A stretch of 64,000 nt of DNA, from contig NZ_WQKZ01000005.1 of assembly GCF_009755225.1 (NCBI RefSeq), positions 224,315 through 288,314 of the forward strand, read 5' to 3'. Below are positions 1-9,025 of this stretch, piece after piece. Numbering within the stretch: position 1 is the first letter of the stretch; each line of letters starts with the position of its first letter. The notes under the pieces were generated by a model. That model did not search any database. It saw only the letters and a program-made list of their open reading frames with translations, and was not told the origin of the DNA. This DNA is from Hymenobacter ginkgonis. GTDB lineage: Bacteria > Bacteroidota > Bacteroidia > Cytophagales > Hymenobacteraceae. Made by a program: the position numbers and the translations under genes.

Positions 1-749
1 CCGTCGGAGAGGGCGGTAGCGGGGGTAGGGTGCGTTTCGATGAATAAGCCATCGGCGCCCACGGCAATGGCCGCTTTGGCAATGGTTTCGATGAGTGCGG
101 GCTGGCCACCCGTGACGCCGCTAGCCTGGTTGGGCTGTTGCAGCGAATGCGTCACGTCCATCACCACGGGCACTCCAAATTGGCGCATGGTGGGCAGATT
201 ACGAAAATCTACTACCAAGTCGCTGTAGCCGAACGAGTTGCCGCGGTCGGTAAGGATAACGTTAGGATTGCCGGCGCCATTTACTTTATCCATGGCCCAG
301 CGCATGGCCTCGCCGTTCAAAAACTGGCCTTTCTTGATATTCACCACTTTGCCGGTTTTAGCAGCGGCCACCAGCAAGTCGGTTTGGCGGCAGAGAAAGG
401 CCGGAATTTGCAGTACATCGACGTACTCGGCGGCCCGAGCAGCCTCGTCCGATTCGTGAATATCGGTCACGGTTGGCACGCCAATTTCACGCCCTACTTT
501 TTGCAGAATGCGCAACGCCGTTTCGTCGCCAATGCCCGTAAACGAGTCGAGCCGCGAGCGGTTAGCCTTGCGGTACGAGCCCTTGAAGATGTAGGGAATC
601 TGCAACTTATCGGTGATATGCTTGATGCGTTCGGCAATGCGCAGCGCCATGTCTTCGCCCTCGATGACGCACGGCCCCGCCATTAAAAAGAACTGGCCGG
701 AGTTGGTGTTGCGGAAGTGGGGTAGGGCTTTGGCGAGGGAGGCGAGCAT
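1..749 (-). CDS. kdsA: 3-deoxy-8-phosphooctulonate synthase (partial, 3' end beyond window)
   Basis: KDO-8-P synthase condenses phosphoenolpyruvate with arabinose-5-phosphate to make KDO-8-phosphate for the lipopolysaccharide inner core; cytoplasmic. Translation from the ATG at 749 gives 249 residues of a family usually 270-280 long, so only about the last 25-30 are cut by the window edge. Seen: AGPCVIEGED near residue 23, FKGSYRKANRS near 53, LQIPAFLCRQTDLL, the KKGQFL segment, and VMDVTHSLQQPN followed by GADGLFIETHPTPATALSDG at the edge, all hallmark KdsA blocks. It reads away from the neighbouring methyltransferase's 3' end with a gap of about 60 bases. The identity is secure. Confidence 0.95.
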   Translation of the reverse strand, partial: MLASLAKALPHFRNTNSGQFFLMAGPCVIEGEDMALRIAERIKHITDKLQIPYIFKGSYRKANRSRLDSFTGIGDETALRILQKVGREIGVPTVTDIHESDEAARAAEYVDVLQIPAFLCRQTDLLVAAAKTGKVVNIKKGQFLNGEAMRWAMDKVNGAGNPNVILTDRGNSFGYSDLVVDFRNLPTMRQFGVPVVMDVTHSLQQPNQASGVTGGQPALIETIAKAAIAVGADGLFIETHPTPATALSD

Positions 750-809
750 GAGCGGGAGCGAGCTGAAAATTTAGAAGAGGGTAGGGACGCGAAGAGCTGC
801 GCCGCAGGA

Positions 810-1421
810 TTACAGTTTTTGTAGGCAAATAAACAGCTCGCGGCCGGCGCGAGCAGGCAAGGAGTTGTACGCAGTGTCAAAGTGAATAAACGCGAAATAC
901 GGCTCAAAGTAAGCGCGGTATTCCTCGCGGCTGCCGCCAAACGGGGGCTCGGTAGCGCCCGCAAATGGGGTATCGAAAAGCAGGCCGGCCAGCTTGCCGC
1001 CGGGCCGTAGCAGCGCGGCGCACTGCTGGGCGTAGGCTGGCCGCAAAGCAGGGGGTAGGGCGCAAAAGAAGGTTTGCTCGATGAGTAAATCAAACGGCTC
1101 GGTTGGAGCCAGCTGGAAGAAATCGGCCTGCCACAGATTTTCCGGCGGAAAGCCGGGCACGCGGTCAGCTAGCTCAGCTAAAGGCTCGGGGGCAAAGTCG
1201 GCCACCATCACGTGCCGGAAGCCGCGCTGGTGCAGATACTCCGCTTCGTAGCCGCGCCCGGCCCCCGGAATCAGGATGCGGGGCTGCGGCCCTACCCCCA
1301 GCTGGTCGAGATAGGCTTGCAGCGGCGGCGTGATGCGCCCAACGCTCCAGGTATCGCGGCCAGCTGTGGCATAACGGCCTTGCCAATAAGCAGCATCGAA
1401 GGCAGAAGAAACTGTTTGCAT
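810..1421 (-). CDS. TPMT-family SAM-dependent methyltransferase
   Basis: A 203-residue class I methyltransferase of the thiopurine S-methyltransferase-like family, cytoplasmic. Visible motifs: WSVGRITPPLQAYLDQL near the N-terminus, the SAM-binding ILIPGAGRGYEAEYL around residue 50, the acidic VADFAPEPL after strand 2, and FDLLIEQTFFCALPP with the family's substrate-side aromatic residues. An open frame continues upstream to 1523, but the extra residues are unlike the family and the ATG at 1421 gives the normal beginning. The natural substrate cannot be told; such proteins methylate thiols, halides or small oxyanions. It lies in the same direction as kdsA, but no functional link is evident. 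Confidence 0.85.
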   Translation of the reverse strand: MQTVSSAFDAAYWQGRYATAGRDTWSVGRITPPLQAYLDQLGVGPQPRILIPGAGRGYEAEYLHQRGFRHVMVADFAPEPLAELADRVPGFPPENLWQADFFQLAPTEPFDLLIEQTFFCALPPALRPAYAQQCAALLRPGGKLAGLLFDTPFAGATEPPFGGSREEYRAYFEPYFAFIHFDTAYNSLPARAGRELFICLQKL

Positions 1422-1546
1422 GGCAGCCAAGTATACACGAAACCAGCGCGGGGTAGAAAAAAACGCTATTTTTACCCGCCACAAAGGTAGGAGCCGGCCT
1501 CGGCTGGTCCTGATTTTTCGCATCTTTCACCTTCGTTCTCTCCCAC

Positions 1547-2500
1547 ATGGACCCTCAACAGGAATATCCCGAACCCCGCAAGAACAACAGCCGCGTCCTA
1601 CTCTGGGTCGCGCTCGTCCTCGTGCTGCTAGGCATCAACGGGGTGCTTTTTTACCTGAATACCCAGAAGAAAACGGAAAATGAGCAGCTCACTACCCAGG
1701 TGCAAGTGACTGACAATAAGCTGCAAGCTCAAATTAAAGAATTTGAAGACCTCAAAGCCAATTACGAGCGCCAAAGCCAAGACCTGCAAAAGCTAGGCCT
1801 GAGCAACGACTCGCTCCAGGCTCGCATTGCCGGCATCAACGCCGACTTGCTGAAGCTGCGCTCGTTTAAAGCGGGCTCGTTTTCGGTGGCCGAGCAGCAG
1901 CGCTTCAAGCAGCGCGCCCTCAACCTGGAAAGCCAGCTGAAAAAGAAGGATGACCAGATTGCGGAGCTGAAGCAGTCGAACGAAAACTTGTATACCGAAA
2001 CTACGACCCTGAAGGAACGGCAGAATAAATTGACCGACACCATCAGCACCATTGCCAAAACCAACCGCGACCTGAGCGATAAAGTAACGATAGCCTCACG
2101 CCTGCAAGCCGATAATATTCACGTAAGTGTACTGAATAAGAAGGACAAGGAGAAGGACGACGACAAGGAGGAGTTTAAGGCCAAGAAAGTGGACCGCGTG
2201 AAAGTGACCTTCAATTTGGCTCGCAATGACGTGTCGCCCAAAGAAACCAAGCAGATTTACCTGCGCATTTTGGAGCCCGACGGTGCGGCGCTGTATAACC
2301 TGAGCACCGGCGGTGGTACGTTCACCGTCGATGGCCAGGAGGCCTTCTATACCATGAAGCAAGATGTGGTGTACGACAACACCAAGCAAGCGCTGAACTT
2401 TGTGTATGCCAAAGGCGGCGACTACAAAATTGGCCAGCACACGGTGGAACTCTACGAGGGCGGTGCCCTAATGGGCAAGACGGTGTTTACTTTGAAATAG
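1547..2500 (+). CDS. Membrane-anchored coiled-coil protein of unknown function
   Basis: 317 residues. A short charged N-terminus is followed by one membrane helix (about 18-37, VLLWVALVLVLLGINGVLFY), then a long Lys/Glu/Gln-rich coiled coil (about 40-190) and a C-terminal, probably beta-rich domain (about 205-317) with the segment VKVTFNLARNDVSPKETKQI. The topology suggests an inner-membrane anchor with a periplasmic rod and head. I do not recognise a named family; proteins of this build are common in Bacteroidota next to unrelated genes. Its codon use is less GC-biased than its neighbours (many AAG/AAA lysines), explained by composition. The gene ends before a large palindromic repeat. Confidence 0.8.
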   Translation: MDPQQEYPEPRKNNSRVLLWVALVLVLLGINGVLFYLNTQKKTENEQLTTQVQVTDNKLQAQIKEFEDLKANYERQSQDLQKLGLSNDSLQARIAGINADLLKLRSFKAGSFSVAEQQRFKQRALNLESQLKKKDDQIAELKQSNENLYTETTTLKERQNKLTDTISTIAKTNRDLSDKVTIASRLQADNIHVSVLNKKDKEKDDDKEEFKAKKVDRVKVTFNLARNDVSPKETKQIYLRILEPDGAALYNLSTGGGTFTVDGQEAFYTMKQDVVYDNTKQALNFVYAKGGDYKIGQHTVELYEGGALMGKTVFTLK

Positions 2501-2530
2501 AAGGTTTTAGCTGAGCTAAAAAAACAGAAA

Positions 2531-2636
2531 GAGCGTCCTGCTGAGCTGGTCGAAATATCTTGTTTGCCTCGTTGGGTTTAGTAACCCAGCGGCGAGAGCG
2601 AGATGCTTCGGCCAGCTCAGCAGGACGTTCTTTTTT
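2531..2636. repeat. Nested ~100-bp palindrome (REP-like), also a terminator
   Basis: The outer arms GCGTCCTGCTGAGCTGGTCG and CGGCCAGCTCAGCAGGACG pair around an inner stem that closes on TTGGG TTTAGTAA CCCAG. A T-run follows the right arm, so it can end transcription of the coiled-coil gene. The same ACGTCCTGC-GAGCT core recurs as a shorter palindrome at 47653-47703, which marks it as a dispersed family rather than a single terminator. Confidence 0.75.
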
Positions 2637-2681
2637 ATAAATAGAACGTTCTCACCATCCCCCCAAAAACTAGCTAGCGCA

Positions 2682-3404
2682 ATGCCTGAGCAAGCCTTTA
2701 TGAGTTGGAGTGGGGGTAAGGATTCGGCCCTGGCGCTGCACCATGCCCTGCGCGACCCGCGTTACCACGTCAGCGACCTGCTCACGAGCGTGAATGCGCA
2801 CTACCAGCGCGTATCGATGCACGGCGTGCGGATAGAGCTGCTCGAAGCGCAAGCCCAGCGCCTTGGGTTGCCGCTCACGCAGTTGCTGTTGCCCGAAATG
2901 CCTTCTATGGCCGACTACGACCACGCCCTGCTTACAACGCTGACGGAACTACGGCAGCAAGGCGCTACCCACGTCATCTACGGCGACATTTTTTTGGAGG
3001 ACCTGCGCGCCTACCGCGAGCAGCAGTTGGCGCGGGTGCCGCTGCACGGCGTGTTTCCGCTGTGGCAAATGGCGAGCGGTGCTATTTTGCGTGAGTTTTT
3101 GGATGAAGGTTTTCAGGCAATAATCGTGTGCGTGAACGACCGCTACCTCGACGCCAGCTTTTGTGGCCGGCTGCTCGACCGCGATTTCCTGCGTGACTTG
3201 CCGCCTGGCGTAGACCCCTGCGGCGAGAATGGCGAGTACCACAGCTTCGTGTTTGATGCACCGTATTTCAGCCAGCCCATTGCCTTCACAAAGGGCGAAT
3301 TGGTGCGCCGCACCTACGCGCCGCCCGCAGGCAGCGCTACCGATAGGGGGGTAGGCGACCCCTTCGCGGCAGGCTTTTGGTACTGCGATTTGCAGCCAGC
3401 ATAA
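2682..3404 (+). CDS. Diphthine--ammonia ligase family ATP-pyrophosphatase (Dph6-like)
   Basis: 240 residues of the PP-loop ATP-pyrophosphatase family (ATP_bind_4; the MJ0570/TIGR00290 group). The ATP-binding loop SWSGGKDSALAL is at residues 8-19, and the downstream family signature YGDIFLEDLRAYRE and GEYHSFVFDAP with CGENGEYH are present. In eukaryotes and archaea the relative amidates diphthine on elongation factor 2; bacteria lack diphthamide, so the bacterial substrate is unknown and the name is by family only. The gene follows the palindromic repeat and precedes the GH3 fusion in the same direction, with no sign of a shared role. A GGGGTAGG word sits in the RGVGDP segment near the C-terminus. 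Confidence 0.88.
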   Translation: MPEQAFMSWSGGKDSALALHHALRDPRYHVSDLLTSVNAHYQRVSMHGVRIELLEAQAQRLGLPLTQLLLPEMPSMADYDHALLTTLTELRQQGATHVIYGDIFLEDLRAYREQQLARVPLHGVFPLWQMASGAILREFLDEGFQAIIVCVNDRYLDASFCGRLLDRDFLRDLPPGVDPCGENGEYHSFVFDAPYFSQPIAFTKGELVRRTYAPPAGSATDRGVGDPFAAGFWYCDLQPA

Positions 3405-3490
3405 GCTGCGGCGGGGCAAGAGTAGCGGAGGTAGGCAGATTCTAGGATTACTGCCGACTTTTGCTCGTCTCATCCCTTGCCGTATTTCCG

Positions 3491-6400
3491 TTGCGCACCA
3501 AATACCTTTTGCTCTTCCTGTTGCTGGTGGGGCCGCTGCTGGCGGTTGGCCAGCGCCGCTCGGCTGCCCGGCCCACCAAAAAAACGGTTGCCCTGAAGCC
3601 CGCGCCAGTTTCGGGTACTACCCCTGCCTTTTTGCGCTACCTGCATTCTCCCTGGGTTGATAGCCTGATGCGCACGCTCACACCCCGGCAGCGGGTGGCG
3701 CAGCTATTTATGGTGGCGGCTTACTCAAACAAGCCTGCTATTTACCAAGACTCTATTTCCACGCTGATAAAGCAGTACGGCATTGGGGGCCTCATCTATT
3801 TTCAGGGTGGGCCAGTGCGGCAAACGCGGCTGCTCAATCGCTTCCAAAGCCAAAGCCAGGTGCCGCTACTAGTGGCGATGGACGGCGAATGGGGCGCCGG
3901 CATGCGCCTAGACAGCGTGCTGCGCTTCCCGTACCAGATGAGTTTGGGCGCGGTGCCGCAGGCCGATTCGGCGCTCATCTACGAGATGGGGCGCGAGGTG
4001 GCGCAGCAGTTTCGGCGGCTCGGCATGCACGTCAACTTTGCGCCCGTAGTCGATGTCAATAATAACCCGGCCAACCCGGTCATCGGCTTCCGCTCGTGGG
4101 GCGAAGACCCAGTGGCTGTGTCGCGTCTTAGTCGCCTGTATATGAAAGGAATGCAGGATGCGGGCGTGTTAGCCGTAGCCAAACATTTTCCTGGCCACGG
4201 CGACGTCGATGCCGACTCGCACCTCGCCCTACCCCTCGTGCGGGTAGATAGGGGTAGGCTCGATTCGTTGGAGCTGCCGCCCTTCAAAAGCATGATTAGC
4301 AGCGGTATTGGCGGCATGATGGTGGCCCACCTCAACGTGCCAACCCTCGACACGTCGGGCGACCCTAGCACCCTGTCGAAGCTTATCGTAACGGGCGTGC
4401 TGCGCCAACAGCTTGGTTTTAAAGGGGTAGTGTTTACGGATGCCATGAATATGCAGGGCGTTATCAAGCGGGTGCCGCCCGGCGAGGCCGAGGTGCGGGC
4501 GCTGCTAGCTGGCAACGACGTGCTGGAATTCAGCAAAAACGTGCCCCTTGCCCTGCAAACTGTGCTGGCGGCCGTAGACAGCGGCCGTATTTCGCAGGCA
4601 CGCATCGACGAAAGCTGCCGCCGCGTGCTGGCTCTCAAGCAGTGGGCGGGCCTGAAAGCTTACCAGCCCGTATCGGAGCAGCATATTTTCGAGGACCTAA
4701 ACCCCGCGCACGCCCGCTACGTCAGCCACCGACTAACTGAGCGCAGCATCACCCTGCTGCGTAACCAACACACTATCTTGCCCTTGCAGCGGCTTGACAC
4801 CCTGCGCATTGCCACGCTGGTACTGGGGGGCACGCCTGGCGATACAACTGATTTTCAACGCGCCGTGGCCGACTATGCGCCGGTAGTGCACTTCCACCTG
4901 CCCGCCGCACCCACGCTGGATGAATTGGTGGATATTCGGGCCAAGCTGTTTTCGTATGATGTGGTGCTGGTGGCCCTGCAAAGTCTGGGCCGCCTGCCCG
5001 CCACCAGTTTTGGCATTACACCCGAGGACAACTTGCTGCTGCGCGAGCTAACCAAACCCGGCCAGCAGGTAATACTTAGCGTATTTGGCTCGGCCTACGC
5101 CGTGGCGAAGGTGCGCGACTTCGACCGTGCCAGCGCTGTGGTGCTGGCCTACCAAGAAAGCCCGCAAGCGCAGGAACTGGCGGCCCAACTCATTTTTGGC
5201 GGCATCGGCGCCAGTGGAAAGCTGCCGGTGACGGTCGCTAACAACCTGCCCGCCGGCTTCGGCCTCAGCACCACGCCCGGCCTGCGCCTAGCCTACGCTC
5301 ATCCCGAAGATGCCGGTATGGACCGGCGCCTCGAAGCCCGCGTCGATAGCCTTATGCAGCAAGCGCTGGCCGCCCAGGCTACCCCGGGTGGCCAGGTGCT
5401 CATTGCTCACCGAGGAGTGGTAGTGTTGCGCAAAAGCTATGGCTATCAGGCTGCTATAAGTGGGGCTGCGTCGCCAGTAGCCGCTACGCCGACTGGCATA
5501 GTGGCGTCGGCGGCGGGTAACTTTGGGAGTGAGCCAGGCGCCGCTGGGGCTAGCTCAGTTGCCGCTGCTCCCCGGCCAGTTGGCCCGCGCTTGGTGCAGA
5601 ATACCGATGTATACGACCTCGCGTCGCTCACCAAAGTGCTGGCATCTACGCCGGCGCTGCTTAAGCTACAAGAGCAAGGCAAATTCAGCCCAGACAGTAC
5701 GTTGGGCCAGTTCTTTCCTTTTCTGCAAAAGACGAATAAGGCCAACCTGAAGCTGCGCGATGTGCTAGCCCACCAGGCCGGGCTGCCCGCTTGGATTCCG
5801 TTTTGGAAGGCGCTAACCAAACCCGATGGCACGCTGCGCCGCCGTTGGTTCCGGGCTGATTCGTCGGCGCGGTTTCCGCTGCCGGTGGCGCGCGGGCTGT
5901 GGGGTAGGCGCAAATTGCCGGCTTATATCTACGCCCAAATTGGGGCGGCGCCCCTCAATGCCAAGCCGGGCTACGTGTATTCCGATTTGTCTTTTTACCT
6001 CTACCCCTGGCTGGTGCAGCGGCGAACGGGCCAGCACTTTGAGGATTTTCTGACCAAGCACATATACCGGCCACTGGGTTCTAACCTGCATTTTCAGCCC
6101 CTGCACCATTTTGCCGAAGGCCGCCTAGTGCCTACCGAGTACGACTCGCTGTTCCGCCGCCAACTGCTGCGCGGCTACGTCGACGACGAAGGCGCGGCGC
6201 TGTTGGGCGGCATTTCGGGCCACGCGGGGCTCTTCGGCTCGGCCAACGATGTGGCGCAGCTCGCGCAGGCCTACGCCTGGGGCGGGCGCTACGGCGGCCA
6301 GCAAATCTTCCAAGCCAATGTGCTGGCTGATTACACGCGCTGCCAATTTTGCGGCACTGGCAACCGGCGCGGCTTGGGCTTCGACCGGCCCAGCCGGCCT

Positions 6401-6610
6401 GCCGCCGGCAACACAGCGCCCGGTGCCTCGGCTAGCAGCTTTGGGCATTCGGGCTTCACAGGCACGTATTTCTGGGTCGACCCCGAAAAGGAATTAGTAG
6501 TGGTGGTGCTGACGAACCGCGTCAACCCTTCGCGGCGCAACAATAAGCTGAGCCAGCTGAACGTGCGCACCCAGATTCAGCAGGTGGCCATTGAGGCTAT
6601 TCGGCCGTAG
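3491..6610 (+). CDS. Glycoside hydrolase family 3 / class C beta-lactamase-like fusion, exported
   Basis: A 1039-residue exported two-enzyme protein. The N-terminus has a signal peptide (YLLLFLLLVGPLLAVGQ). Residues ~45-580 are a GH3 module of the NagZ type: KHFPGHGDVDADSHLALP (about 231) carries the acid/base loop and VVFTDAMNMQG supplies the nucleophile Asp (about 317). A class C beta-lactamase/DD-peptidase-like module follows (~590-1039) with SLTK (Ser near 712), YSDLSFY and HSGFTGT. It probably trims peptidoglycan sugars and possibly peptides in the periplasm. The TTG at 3491 is preferred over the in-frame TTG at 3461 because a -7-like box (GACTTTTG) overlaps the latter and the shorter form is a cleaner signal peptide. 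This fusion is known in Bacteroidota. Confidence 0.88.
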   Translation: MRTKYLLLFLLLVGPLLAVGQRRSAARPTKKTVALKPAPVSGTTPAFLRYLHSPWVDSLMRTLTPRQRVAQLFMVAAYSNKPAIYQDSISTLIKQYGIGGLIYFQGGPVRQTRLLNRFQSQSQVPLLVAMDGEWGAGMRLDSVLRFPYQMSLGAVPQADSALIYEMGREVAQQFRRLGMHVNFAPVVDVNNNPANPVIGFRSWGEDPVAVSRLSRLYMKGMQDAGVLAVAKHFPGHGDVDADSHLALPLVRVDRGRLDSLELPPFKSMISSGIGGMMVAHLNVPTLDTSGDPSTLSKLIVTGVLRQQLGFKGVVFTDAMNMQGVIKRVPPGEAEVRALLAGNDVLEFSKNVPLALQTVLAAVDSGRISQARIDESCRRVLALKQWAGLKAYQPVSEQHIFEDLNPAHARYVSHRLTERSITLLRNQHTILPLQRLDTLRIATLVLGGTPGDTTDFQRAVADYAPVVHFHLPAAPTLDELVDIRAKLFSYDVVLVALQSLGRLPATSFGITPEDNLLLRELTKPGQQVILSVFGSAYAVAKVRDFDRASAVVLAYQESPQAQELAAQLIFGGIGASGKLPVTVANNLPAGFGLSTTPGLRLAYAHPEDAGMDRRLEARVDSLMQQALAAQATPGGQVLIAHRGVVVLRKSYGYQAAISGAASPVAATPTGIVASAAGNFGSEPGAAGASSVAAAPRPVGPRLVQNTDVYDLASLTKVLASTPALLKLQEQGKFSPDSTLGQFFPFLQKTNKANLKLRDVLAHQAGLPAWIPFWKALTKPDGTLRRRWFRADSSARFPLPVARGLWGRRKLPAYIYAQIGAAPLNAKPGYVYSDLSFYLYPWLVQRRTGQHFEDFLTKHIYRPLGSNLHFQPLHHFAEGRLVPTEYDSLFRRQLLRGYVDDEGAALLGGISGHAGLFGSANDVAQLAQAYAWGGRYGGQQIFQANVLADYTRCQFCGTGNRRGLGFDRPSRPAAGNTAPGASASSFGHSGFTGTYFWVDPEKELVVVVLTNRVNPSRRNNKLSQLNVRTQIQQVAIEAIRP

Positions 6611-6634
6611 GGGAGGGGGTAGGGCCGGCTAGCC

Positions 6635-7069
6635 TTAAGCTTGGTGCACGCGCTGCTCGGCTAGCAGCCACGCCACGGCTTCAGCCTCGGTAATGCATTG
6701 GTTCATGCGGAACGGCTCGTCGGCATGATAGGTATGCGGCTCGGGCACGGTATTGTCGTGCTGAAATTCTTGACGCAAGCCAGGAGCCATAAAGTACACC
6801 AGGCGCACAGGCGGCCCCAACTCGCGCACGAGCTGGTTGTAATAAGTGTGGAGCAGCCAGTCGAGCATGGCTGGGGCACTGCGGTGCCGCCGCCTGATGT
6901 CGAGCAGCCAGTAATGCGCGTCGTACTGGCGAGCAGTAGCCAGCAAACAGTCGTAGCCACGCAGCGCCTCTTCTTCGGTAACGAGGCGCAACCAGCGGCC
7001 CACTAAGATGCGCAAATCGGGCTGATAAGTAACGTCCAGATAGTCAGAAGAAGAGCAGGCGATGGTCAT
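6635..7069 (-). CDS. Conserved hypothetical protein, 144 aa
   Basis: A small soluble protein without signal peptide or membrane helix. It begins MTIACSSSDYLDVTYQPDL and contains ILVGRWLRLV, YDAHYWLLDIRRR, and a C-terminal MNQCITEAEAVAWLLAEQ helix. The strand-helix pattern with a central WLLDIRRR strand recalls STAS/SpoIIAA-like regulatory folds, but that is only a resemblance. The frame is open further upstream, yet the ATG at 7069 gives the compact form. It converges on the GH3 fusion with a 24-base gap holding a GGGGTAGGG word, and another such word lies just before its start. Function unknown. Confidence 0.65.
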   Translation of the reverse strand: MTIACSSSDYLDVTYQPDLRILVGRWLRLVTEEEALRGYDCLLATARQYDAHYWLLDIRRRHRSAPAMLDWLLHTYYNQLVRELGPPVRLVYFMAPGLRQEFQHDNTVPEPHTYHADEPFRMNQCITEAEAVAWLLAEQRVHQA

Positions 7070-7241
7070 GAGCTGGCAGGGGGGTAGGGCTAAGCGGTGG
7101 CTGCCACTACGCGTCTCAACGCCGGCGAACCGCGAAGTGTTCAGGCTTGCGAAAGGTGGTTTCCCGGCGCGGGCGGCGTCGGAAGCGGGGTAGGCTGCTA
7201 TCTTCCGCCCACCAATTTTCCCACCCACTCTTCCCTTGGCC

Positions 7242-8867
7242 ATGCAAGGATTAATGATGCCTACCCCCCTGCGCATTGCAGGGCTCATCGAACACGCCGC
7301 CAAGTGGCACGCCGATACCGAAATTGTATCGCGCCTGCCCGAAGGGGGGCTGTTTCGCTACACCTACGCTGCGGCCCACCAGCGCGCCAAGCAACTGGCT
7401 AATGTGCTCACGCGCCTGGGCATCCAGCCCGGCGACCGCGTGGGTACGCTGGCTTGGAATACGCACCGGCATTTCGAGTTGTACTACGGCATTTCGGGGC
7501 TGGGCGCGGTGTGCCATACCATCAACCCCCGCCTGTTTTTTGAACAGTTAATTTATATAATTAATCACGCCCAAGACCGGCTGCTGTTCTTCGACATTAC
7601 CTTCCTACCCCTCGTCGAAAAGTTAGCTCCGCACTGCCCCACGGTCGAGCAATGGGTGCTGCTAGCTGGTTCCGAGCATTTGCCTACTGCCTCAACTTTA
7701 CCCCGCCTGAGCAGCTACGAGGCGCTGCTGGCCGCCGAAAGCGCCGACTACGAGTGGCCACTATTTGAGGAAAACACCGCCTCATCGCTCTGCTACACCT
7801 CTGGCACCACTGACGAGCCGAAGGGAGTGCTCTATTCGCATCGCTCTACGCTGCTGCACTCGTACGCAGCCTCGCTGCCCGATTGCTTCAATTGCGGCGC
7901 GCGCGACGTGATTTTGCCCGTCGTGCCCATGTTCCACGTCAATGCCTGGGGCATTCCGTACCTGGCGCCGCTCAATGGCTGCAAGCTGGTGCTGCCGGGC
8001 CCCGCGCTCGACGCGGCCAGCCTCTACGAACTGTTTGAGCACGAAGGCGTCACGTTCTCAGCTGGCGTGCCCACCATCTGGTTTGGGCTGCTGCAATACA
8101 TGCGCGAAGGCCAACGCCAGTTTAGTACGCTGCGCAAGATGATAGTGGGCGGCGCCTCGTGCCCGCCGGCCCTACTGCAGGCCTTCGATGAAGAACTGGG
8201 CATCGAAATCCGCCACGCCTGGGGCATGTCCGAAACCTCGCCGCTCGGCACCGTCAGCACCCTCAAAGCCCAGCACCTCGACCTGCCCGAAGAAGCGCAA
8301 TTCTTCTTTAAAATCAAGCAGGGCCGCAGCATTTTCGGCATTGATATGGAGATTGTGAACGACGCCGGCCAGCCGCTGCCGCACGACGGGGTAGCGTTTG
8401 GCGACCTGCTGGTGCGCGGTCCGTTTGTGGTGAGCGACTATTTTGGCGCCACTTCACCCGGCCAGCTCACGGCCAACGGCTGGTTCCGCACCGGCGACGT
8501 GGCCACCATCGACGCCGACGGGTTTATGAACATCACCGACCGCTCGAAGGATGTTATCAAGTCGGGTGGCGAGTGGATTTCGAGCATCGACCTCGAAAAC
8601 CTGGCCGTGGCGCACCCCGCCATCGTGGAGGCGGCCGTCATCGGCGTGCCGCACCCCAAGTGGAGCGAGCGCCCCCTGCTAGTGGTGGTGCGCAAACCCG
8701 GCCACGACGTGTCAGCTGAGGAACTGCTAGCGTTTTTCGACGGCAAAATTGCCACCTGGTGGAAGCCCGACGCCGTAGAGTTTGTAGCGCAGTTGCCCCA
8801 CACCGCCACTGGCAAGCTGCTCAAAACGCAGCTGCGCAAAGACTTCGCAGACTATGAATTGAAGTAA
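7242..8867 (+). CDS. Medium/long-chain fatty acid--CoA ligase (AMP-forming)
   Basis: 541 residues of the ANL adenylating superfamily. It activates a carboxylic acid as acyl-AMP, then transfers it to CoA; cytoplasmic or membrane-associated. Seen: the P-loop-like YTSGTTDEPKGVLYSHRS near 186, HAWGMSETSPLG near 326, the hinge block GWFRTGDVATIDADGFM, and the catalytic-lysine segment TATGKLLKTQLRKDF at the C-terminus. The pattern matches the FadD/AlkK-like group acting on medium to long fatty acids. The ATG at 7242 is preferred over the in-frame TTG at 7236; another ATG pair lies at 7254. It stands alone and ends at a hairpin plus a bidirectional terminator. The exact chain length is not predictable. 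Confidence 0.92.
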   Translation: MQGLMMPTPLRIAGLIEHAAKWHADTEIVSRLPEGGLFRYTYAAAHQRAKQLANVLTRLGIQPGDRVGTLAWNTHRHFELYYGISGLGAVCHTINPRLFFEQLIYIINHAQDRLLFFDITFLPLVEKLAPHCPTVEQWVLLAGSEHLPTASTLPRLSSYEALLAAESADYEWPLFEENTASSLCYTSGTTDEPKGVLYSHRSTLLHSYAASLPDCFNCGARDVILPVVPMFHVNAWGIPYLAPLNGCKLVLPGPALDAASLYELFEHEGVTFSAGVPTIWFGLLQYMREGQRQFSTLRKMIVGGASCPPALLQAFDEELGIEIRHAWGMSETSPLGTVSTLKAQHLDLPEEAQFFFKIKQGRSIFGIDMEIVNDAGQPLPHDGVAFGDLLVRGPFVVSDYFGATSPGQLTANGWFRTGDVATIDADGFMNITDRSKDVIKSGGEWISSIDLENLAVAHPAIVEAAVIGVPHPKWSERPLLVVVRKPGHDVSAEELLAFFDGKIATWWKPDAVEFVAQLPHTATGKLLKTQLRKDFADYELK

Positions 8868-8886
8868 TCAATTCGTAGAAACAAAC

Positions 8887-8947
8887 AGCGCGGACTTTAA
8901 GGCCGCGAGTATCAGGTAAACTGACATGTGGCCTAAAAGTCCGCGCT
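8887..8947. repeat. Inverted repeat with 18-bp arms
   Basis: AGCGCGGACTTTAAGGCC (8887-8904) pairs with GGCCTAAAAGTCCGCGCT (8930-8947), one mismatch, 25-base loop. No T-run follows and a separate terminator lies just downstream, so it looks like a dispersed palindromic repeat rather than the terminator itself. Confidence 0.6.
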
Positions 8948-8969
8948 ACTAAGCAACTGGTAAAGCATT

Positions 8970-9006
8970 AAAAAGCCCCGCTGGCACTAGGCCAGCGGGG
9001 CTTTTT
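8970..9006. terminator. Bidirectional intrinsic terminator
   Basis: AAAAAGCCCCGCTGGC and GCCAGCGGGGCTTTTT form a perfect stem with a 5-base loop, with A-run and T-run on either side. It serves the acyl-CoA ligase (+) and the DUF2723 gene (-), which converge here. Confidence 0.9.
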
Positions 9007-9025
9007 AAGCTTGCTACAGAAGTGG

